From NCBI GenBank assembly GCA_026119935.1, contig JALRMH010000007.1, forward strand, positions 1,065,776-1,129,775: a DNA stretch of 64,000 bases, in the 5' to 3' direction. Source of the DNA: Endothia cerciana (Eukaryota > Ascomycota > Sordariomycetes > Diaporthales > Cryphonectriaceae). Positions 57,837-64,000 of this stretch are shown one piece after another (within the stretch, counting starts at the first letter, position 1; every line of letters starts with the position of its first letter). The position numbers and the translations under genes are program-made. The notes under the pieces are model-generated. The model did not search any database. It saw nothing but the letters and a program-made list of their open reading frames with translations, and had not been told where the DNA came from.

Positions 57837-59174
57837 ATGGTCAAGGTCGCCGTGGCTGGTGGTTCTGGACGTAAGTGAAGCTCACTGATGGGCTCATTAG
57901 TATCACGGCTGACTCGACCGCAGAGGTCTCCCGAGAGGTCATCGACGCCCTCGTAGCGTCCAAGAAACACGAAATGGTCATACTCAGCCGGAGGGTAAAT
58001 CAAGACCCTGGGAGTACGAGAACCCTTCATGATGTTCCCGATGCTGACACCTCTTCCCTTTCTTGTAGACAACGCCGGGGATAGCGGTTGCGCCGGAGAT
58101 CGAGTGGAAGTGTGTTGACTACCGCGACAAGAGATGCCTGGTGGAGAGCCTGAGAGGAGTCCACACCCTATTGTCTTTCGTCCAGCTCCTCTCGGACCCC
58201 GACCAGGAGTCACAGAAGAACCTCATCGACGCCGCCGTCAGCGCGGGAGTGAAGCGCTTTGCGCCAAGCGAATATGGAAGGTAATCATATCAAACACGGC
58301 CGGCGCGGTCCTCTTGGATGCAGATAACTAGCTGACCGGGTGCAAAGCAAGGGGACGGGCGACATGTCTTGGTGGCAGGGCAAGCAGAAGATCAGGGGAT
58401 ACCTAAGAGAGCTGAACGCGGATGGAGATGTGAGGACTAAGCCTTCTAAATCCTAACACGGGCTACAGTCTGACCCTCCCCCTCCTCCTGTTTTCCCCCT
58501 CTCTTGTAGGTCCTCGAGTACACGCTGTTCCAGCCCGGTCTGTTCCTGGACTACCTGGCCTTCCCGCACAAGACGGCCAGGCACGTCGACCCCCTGCAGT
58601 CTGTCTTCGACTTCCAGAACTGCCGTGCGATCGTCGTGGACGGCCACGAGGACGCCATCATGACCCTGACCGCCGTCTCCGACCTCGCCGCGGTCGTAGC
58701 CCGGGCGGTAGACTACGAAGGCAGGTGGCCTACGGTAGGCGGGATCCGGGGCAACAGGCTCACCTTCGCGGAGGTCCTCGAGGTCGGCAGGAGGGTGCGA
58801 GGTAAGGGGAAACGGATTGTCCGCCCGCCGACCCCCCCCCCCGCCCCGGAGGGGGGGAGAGGGAGAGGTAGATAGACAGATCCAGTCCCTGGCTGACACA
58901 TCTCCCTGCAGGGCGGCCGTTCGCGGTGGACAAGGTCAGGGTTGACGACCTCGTCGCCGGGAGGCTGGGGACGTCGTGGGGCCCGGCCGCGGCCCACCAG
59001 GCGGTCCCGGCGGACGAGGCGTCGGCCATGCTCAGGGCGGTCTCCGTCGGCGTGCTCCTGAGCAGCCTGAGGGGCGCGTGGGACCCGTCGGACGAGCTGA
59101 ACCGGATCTTCCCGGACTATGAGTTCACGCCGGCCGAAGACTTCCTCGCAGAGGTCTGGCGGGGAAAGCCGTGA
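57837..59174 (+). CDS. NmrA-like / isoflavone-reductase-type NAD(P)-binding protein
   Basis: Six exons: 57837-57870, 57924-57994, 58069-58280, 58348-58429, 58510-58801 and 58912-59174, giving 317 residues. All joins keep phase and give a continuous family-like protein. The N-terminus is a Rossmann fold (MVKVAVAGGSGQVSREVI), followed by MVILSRR, VDYRDKRCLVESLRGVHTLL, then LIDAAVSAGVKRFAPSEYG and the later FQPGLFLDYLAFP. These are features of the atypical short-chain dehydrogenases related to NmrA and plant phenylcoumaran/isoflavone reductases. The dinucleotide loop reads GxxGxxS rather than GxxGxxG/A. The substrate cannot be deduced; such proteins are common beside fungal regulators and in secondary metabolism. 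Confidence 0.87.
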
Positions 59175-62100
59175 CGGGCAGGGAAACCTGGACGACATGC
59201 TGGAGAGACCCAGGTCTTGTTTGCCCCGGGATCGGGACCTATGGGCCTCACTCGGAGTTGTTGTATTGTACGGCACTACCAAGATTGCTTTTCTAGATCG
59301 CGAGGGAGATACTCTAGAGTGAGTTTCTTCCACGAGGCCTTTATCTCGGCATGGGCGGTATGGACCGGGAGGGGCAATGGAAAGTGATTTTTGGGCTTTC
59401 CATTCGCCGACAAGAAGGGGTCGAAGTGGCTTTTGGGCTATGGGGGATGGATTGTTCTACGGAGCGCCGGCTGTACGTCGACGCCGTGCCGGGCTGGCCG
59501 TCATATCACCTAAAGGAAGCTTAGCAACATGCTCCCTATCCCAAAACCATCAGCCCCTGTTTCCTTATGGAGTGTCCAGTGTACTTCTTCCGACGGGCGT
59601 TCCTCCCTACGGATTTGTCCTCGTCTGTATCAGACCGAGAGACTCCCTGTAAATGTGTAGGTGGCGTCGAGGCGATATATCTCCTCCTCGGCCCCGCTTT
59701 GAGCCCCGCCACCATCCGCATCATAAGTATCTAGGCACAGACCGTTGATCAAAGATAGCCCCGTTCATACACCCCGTCTACATACTCGTCTGGGCATCTG
59801 AGCCTGGCTGCCGGCGGTGTTCACGAGACATGACCAGAGCCCATCGCTTCTCAAGTCGACCTCCTCCACCTCAGGCCGGCCCCAGCCTGTGAGCCACCCC
59901 CTTCCCCACCCTGGGGTGGCAGAGGCAACACGGCAAAGACACGTATGTCCCCAGAATAGAAGACCTGGGAGGCATTCCCCGGGACGGGCTCACTTGGGGG
60001 CCAGTCCGCCGAGTCATGACCCGGAGGAAACCGACCACTGTGGCATTGCAAGGCACACAGCCTTGGGGCTTCGAGCCTGACGAGGCAGCTGAGAAAGCCC
60101 CAGCATGGAGAGGGTTTTCTACACTCGTTACCGAGGGAGCCGAACAGACGAGCTGACGATGTCAGGCACTCAACCTCCTCTGTCCGGACTTTTGTGGGAT
60201 GATGCCGCCGGGGGGGGGGGGGATCCCACCGACCCGGTGATCCGTACGGCACGCTCGGGCGGGGCCCGGGCAATCTGCATATTTAGGTCAGCAGCACATG
60301 TGTGGGCAGCTCAACCTGCAGCGATGCTGCAATGCACCTTGGCCCCGCTGTGCAGCATTATAAAGTTGTCTGAGCCACAGGCCCACGTACGACCGACTCA
60401 GCTCATCCGGTTGTCGAGCCTCGAAGGCTCTGAGTGGGCCGTGCCGTGGTGTGCTGTAGATCCCATCCTGCACACAGCATTCTGCTTGCACCCACCCGCC
60501 TTCGCCGGCGGCTTCACAAGCAGTGAGCGGTGGCCTGCAGGTATTTGTATTACTGTAAGTGGAAAACCACGGCCCAGCCATACCATGATAAGAACAACGT
60601 TGGTGTGGGGACCACGCACGCACGCCTCGCTATGGCGGGCACTCAAGTGGCCACTGGCCACCACACTAGTGCGGACGGCATTTATAGGACTATAGCGTGT
60701 ATGATCGTGCGTCCTTATGGTAGCGCGGTTCCGGCAGGAATGGGGAAACGTGGGAAATTTTTTTGTTTTTTGTTTTGATTTCTTGTTTCATTTCCCTGAG
60801 AGGCCTCCGGGGTGGTGGTCGCATCGCCCGGGGGGGGGGGGTGGTGTGACCTCAACCACAGACCGGCGAGGTGCAATATCAGCATCGGAATAAGGACACA
60901 AGATCTGTCCCATCATCTCCCGTAGGCCCGCGAGGCGGGCGCGCGTTGGGGTGGGGGGTGTGTGTATGTGTGTGATGCTGACAAGCTGCATGGAAGCAGA
61001 CAAAAGGAGGACATCCTGTTGCTGTTTGTTGGGCCACGCCTCGGCCGCCCGGCTGTGTCGATAGGCGAGAGGTTATTTCGTTCCCTTTTTGTCCAATCCT
61101 TCTTCTTCTTCTTCCTCTTCTTCTTCTTCCTCTTCTTCTTCTTCTTCTTCGTTAGCCCTGCGCAAGGGGGCACCGCGGGTTGTGTGGCATGCCTCCAGTC
61201 CTGTACTACCCAACAGGGCTCCCTGCCAGCCTGCGGGATGCTGTGGACCAACCACGCGCTGCTGCAGCCCATGGCCCCCGGGGGGCGGTAGTTCGACAGG
61301 ATCAAGCTTTCCCACGTCTCACAGCGCAGCCGGAAAGACAAGGCCCCGGCGGGACTGAACGGCGTATCGGGTCGGCCTCGCAGGCCCAACCGTGATCGAG
61401 GGAGGTTTGGTGATGCTGAGAGTTGGGACGAGACGACGGTGAGGCCTGGGCCCGACAGCTGCCCGACTCCCCACAACCGGGGGACCCAGCGTCGTTCATG
61501 GCATGCTGGCGTCAAGGGTCCACGGGTGGGCACCCGGGCACTGGACGGCACGAAACGAACCAGATGATGTTCTGGCCCTGGACCGACCGCAACGGTGGCG
61601 CCGGGACAGCTGGCACGACGTCATTTGCGCGCGGGAGCTTCTTCTCCCAGCGGCTGCTAGGCCCATCGTGATAATGGCTGTGTGATCAGTCCCCGTGCGG
61701 CCGTCCTGCCGTCACCAATATCCGGTTTCGATGGGATGCGGTGGCTAGCTGCCGCTGCTGGTGTACTACATAGTACTGTGTGATATGTAGCTGGCCGGGT
61801 CACCAGCCACAAGGAGGGCACAGATAATAGAGGCTAGATCTGCTGCCAAGGGATGAGCCCGCCCGTCACCGCAACTGTATCTACCGCCGGGACGAGACGA
61901 GGGTGGGTGTATTTAGTACGGAGTCGCACTATATATACACCGGGCAGCGTCGTGTGATGTGGGGGCATGGAAATTGAAGCGAGATGCGGCATTGCGTAAG
62001 CCACAATGCACTTCAATACTGAACTTCTCTCTTTCTTTCCCAATTTTTATTTTTATTTATTTATTTATTTAAATTTCTTTTATTTTTCCTTGCCAGGGGG

Positions 62101-62523
62101 TACTTACATGCCCGTGTTTGGTATGGCTTCATTGTGCCCAGGAAGTCTTGAAATAGCACCCAGATCACTCTCACCCGAAGGATAGTTCTCACCCCCCCCC
62201 CCCGCCTAACTCCTACCAGGTGAGGCCAGACCTGACCGCTGTGGTCGCAGGCAGGATGCTCCTTGCGTATAGGTGATGAATCATATTTCATTCACCACTT
62301 TTCAGGACGTCGCTCTCGCATCTGGCGTGAGTTCATCCACCGGGCACAGACGACAAGACAACAGCACTGCCATGATGGTAAAGCCCCAGGGCTGTTGGCG
62401 GCTGGGTATGTACGTATTACGCACGCGCAGGGCGAAGTGAAGGCCCCCACTATGTACGATGCATTCTTTGGTGCCTGGAGAATGAGCAGAGAAGACTCGC
62501 GGTCAGAGAGGAGGGGAAGGAAG

Positions 62524-62557
<34 letters not shown>

Positions 62558-63836
62558 AAAGAGGTGAGAGGTTGTAAGAAGGCATGTCATTGTGGGCAGC
62601 AGGGCAGGGCACGCACGGGTCGATGGAGTATCGATACCAGGGTACATGGCGATCCACGTCAAATTGTAAGGGGCACCAGGTTACTCTCTCCCTCGCCCAT
62701 TGGAGCCCTCCCTCCCCCCCTCCCTGGGGGCCTTGGCAGAGGCAGTCTTCCCACCCGTGGTAGCGGTAGCCAGTCTGGCTCTGGGCTGTAGTAGCCCACT
62801 CTCAAGGCCCTTTGATGAGATCTCGCAGCACGTATTGTCTTGGCATTTCTCAGGAGTCGAAAATCATCCAAAAGAGACAAGTGGTCCCTGGGCCACCTTT
62901 CCCAGCCCTCCTCTCTTCCCTCCTGGTCTTTTCCCTCGGCCTCTTCTTATTTCTTCTCTTTTCCCCGTGCCGCCTCCTCCTCAACTGCACGACGACCGCA
63001 AGACCATCGCCTGCCAGCCTGCCAACCCTCATCACATCGTGGTGTCGCCGTCCCAGCAGTGTGCTATATTTCGAGACAGGTCGGCCTAGGAACGCATAGA
63101 CAAAGCAGGCGCAGCAGCAGCCCTCTGAAACGGAAGAAAGGGCCCGTCCCGCCGCGACGCCATCCCGAGCAAACAAGCAGAGCCCATCGTATCGCGTCAA
63201 AACAACTTGGCTTGACGGGCACCAGACCGAAACCTTGGTGAATCGACAATATCGGCACGCACGCACGCACGCAGCTCACTCATTCCTCCACCAGTCACGT
63301 CAGGATCAGTTATTCCGTCAGGCCGGTGATTGATTGATTTATCCAACCCCCGTCAGCATTCTTACAACGCCTGCCCCTACGCTAGCCAACGGCCCAAAGA
63401 AGACATAGGGGAAGAAGACAAAACGACAGCAACAGCAACAGCGACAGCGACAGCGACAACGAAAGCGACAGCGACAGCGTCAAAGGGAAAACTGCCTCAC
63501 CAGCGCGCCGGGGCCGTTTTTTTTTATTTAATTTTTTTTTCTTCTTCAACCACACCCCCCTCCCCAGTCTCCACCCAGGCAGTGCAGACGCCTCGAAACG
63601 TCAAGGCGAAGGGGTCAGACGAGATTCCACCTGGACATCAAAGGACGCTGGTCCAAATCTGCCGACCCTCAAAGCGAGATCGTGTGGACCCATACCGAAC
63701 GGGGACTGGGACTACAACCGACCAGTCAGCACCAACACCACACCATCATCATCATCCACTTCCCAGGAGGGCCACTTTCTGTCAGGGCGACGGCGGTGAG
63801 GGCGAAGGATAGAGCTCACGACAGAGCCAAGCAGCC
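59175..63836. other. Gene-poor region
   Basis: No supportable complete gene. It contains poly(G) runs near 60209-60222 and 60830-60841, a (TTC)n-type pyrimidine tract at about 61101-61150, a poly(C) run near 62192-62203, a poly(A) tract at about 62524-62555 and a CGACAG/AACAGC hexamer repeat at about 63424-63480. Candidate open frames here look like shadows of repetitive or Pro/Ser-rich sequence. Confidence 0.45.
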
Positions 63837-63858
63837 ATGGAGGGCAGACCAAGTTCAT
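63837..63858 (+). other. Possible first exon of a gene continuing beyond the window
   Basis: ATG at 63837 opens a short frame, MEGRPSS, that runs into a consensus GTGAGT donor at 63859. The upstream 500 bases are pyrimidine-rich and leader-like. With only 22 coding bases this is a weak call. Confidence 0.2.
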
Positions 63859-63870
63859 GTGAGTCAAGAG

Positions 63871-63913
63871 GGAGAGAGAGAGAGAGAGAGAGAAAGACTC
63901 GCTCAGGCCCTGC

Positions 63914-63948
<35 letters not shown>

Positions 63949-64000
63949 AAAAAAAAAAAACACAAAAAAAAACAAAAAAAAAAAAAAAAAAACACACCAC
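63871..64000. repeat. Stacked simple repeats at the window end: (GA)n, C26, A-rich
   Basis: A short (GA)n tract is followed by 26 consecutive C (63913-63938), one G, 21 A (63940-63960), then A-rich sequence with occasional C to the end of the window. Confidence 0.9.

Noticed and set aside
60105..60695. 196-codon open frame on the plus strand
   Set aside because: It starts with no leader context, crosses a poly(G) run and shows no family-like segment.

Overview
This 64 kb window is filamentous-fungal nuclear DNA (Ascomycota, Pezizomycotina; a GC-rich Sordariomycete-like genome is the best guess). The reasons are short GT-AG introns of about 50-130 nt, genes on both strands with no operons, fungus-specific families (two Zn2Cys6 regulators, a fungal rhodopsin-domain 7TM protein, NmrA-like and MCT-type proteins) and long gene-poor stretches full of simple repeats. 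I modelled exon joins by hand from splice sites, reading phase and protein-family continuity. No database search was run.

Layout. 1.6-4.1 kb (+): Zn2Cys6 transcription factor. 5.4-7.1 kb (-): RING-H2 E3 ligase of the RNF115/126 type. 9.0-10.7 kb (-) and 11.3-12.3 kb (+): BFR1 and RPB5, a divergent housekeeping pair. 13.4-15.1 kb (-): seven-helix rhodopsin-domain protein. 15.1-19.7 kb: no supportable gene. 19.7-20.6 kb (-): Alr4036-type flavin-binding protein, divergent from the tRNA m5C methyltransferase NCL1/TRM4 at 21.2-24.0 kb (+). 24.7-26.2 kb (-): MCT-type MFS transporter. 26.6-28.7 kb (-): a PI-PLC X domain fused to a repeat-rich N-terminus. 30.3-30.9 kb: decayed ankyrin-repeat gene. 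31.6-32.0 kb (+): small Cys-rich secreted protein. 32.9-33.8 kb (+): beta-carbonic anhydrase with an apparent one-base frameshift beside its zinc motif. 34.4-35.3 kb (-): RIB7 of riboflavin synthesis. 36.0-39.9 kb (-): folliculin-interacting protein (Lst4-like). 40-46 kb: microsatellite-dense intergenic block. 46.1-47.9 kb (-): ZRC1/COT1-type zinc transporter in eight exons. 49.1-54.8 kb (+): IML1 (DEPDC5). 54.9-57.4 kb (-) and 57.8-59.2 kb (+): a second Zn2Cys6 factor divergent from an NmrA-like oxidoreductase. 59.2-64 kb: no supportable complete gene.

How the genes relate. Most of the window is unlinked housekeeping: polymerase subunit, tRNA methylation, riboflavin, polysome-associated BFR1. 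Two groupings stand out. First, Lst4-like and Iml1 lie about 9 kb apart; in yeast both feed amino-acid status to TORC1 as parts of GTPase-activating complexes for the Rag/Gtr GTPases. Second, the Zn2Cys6/NmrA pair shares a 485-bp promoter holding three CCGCGG palindromes, a candidate self-contained regulator-plus-enzyme module. The stretch from 29 to 34 kb (ankyrin remnant, secreted Cys-rich protein, frame-shifted carbonic anhydrase) looks the most accessory and least constrained.
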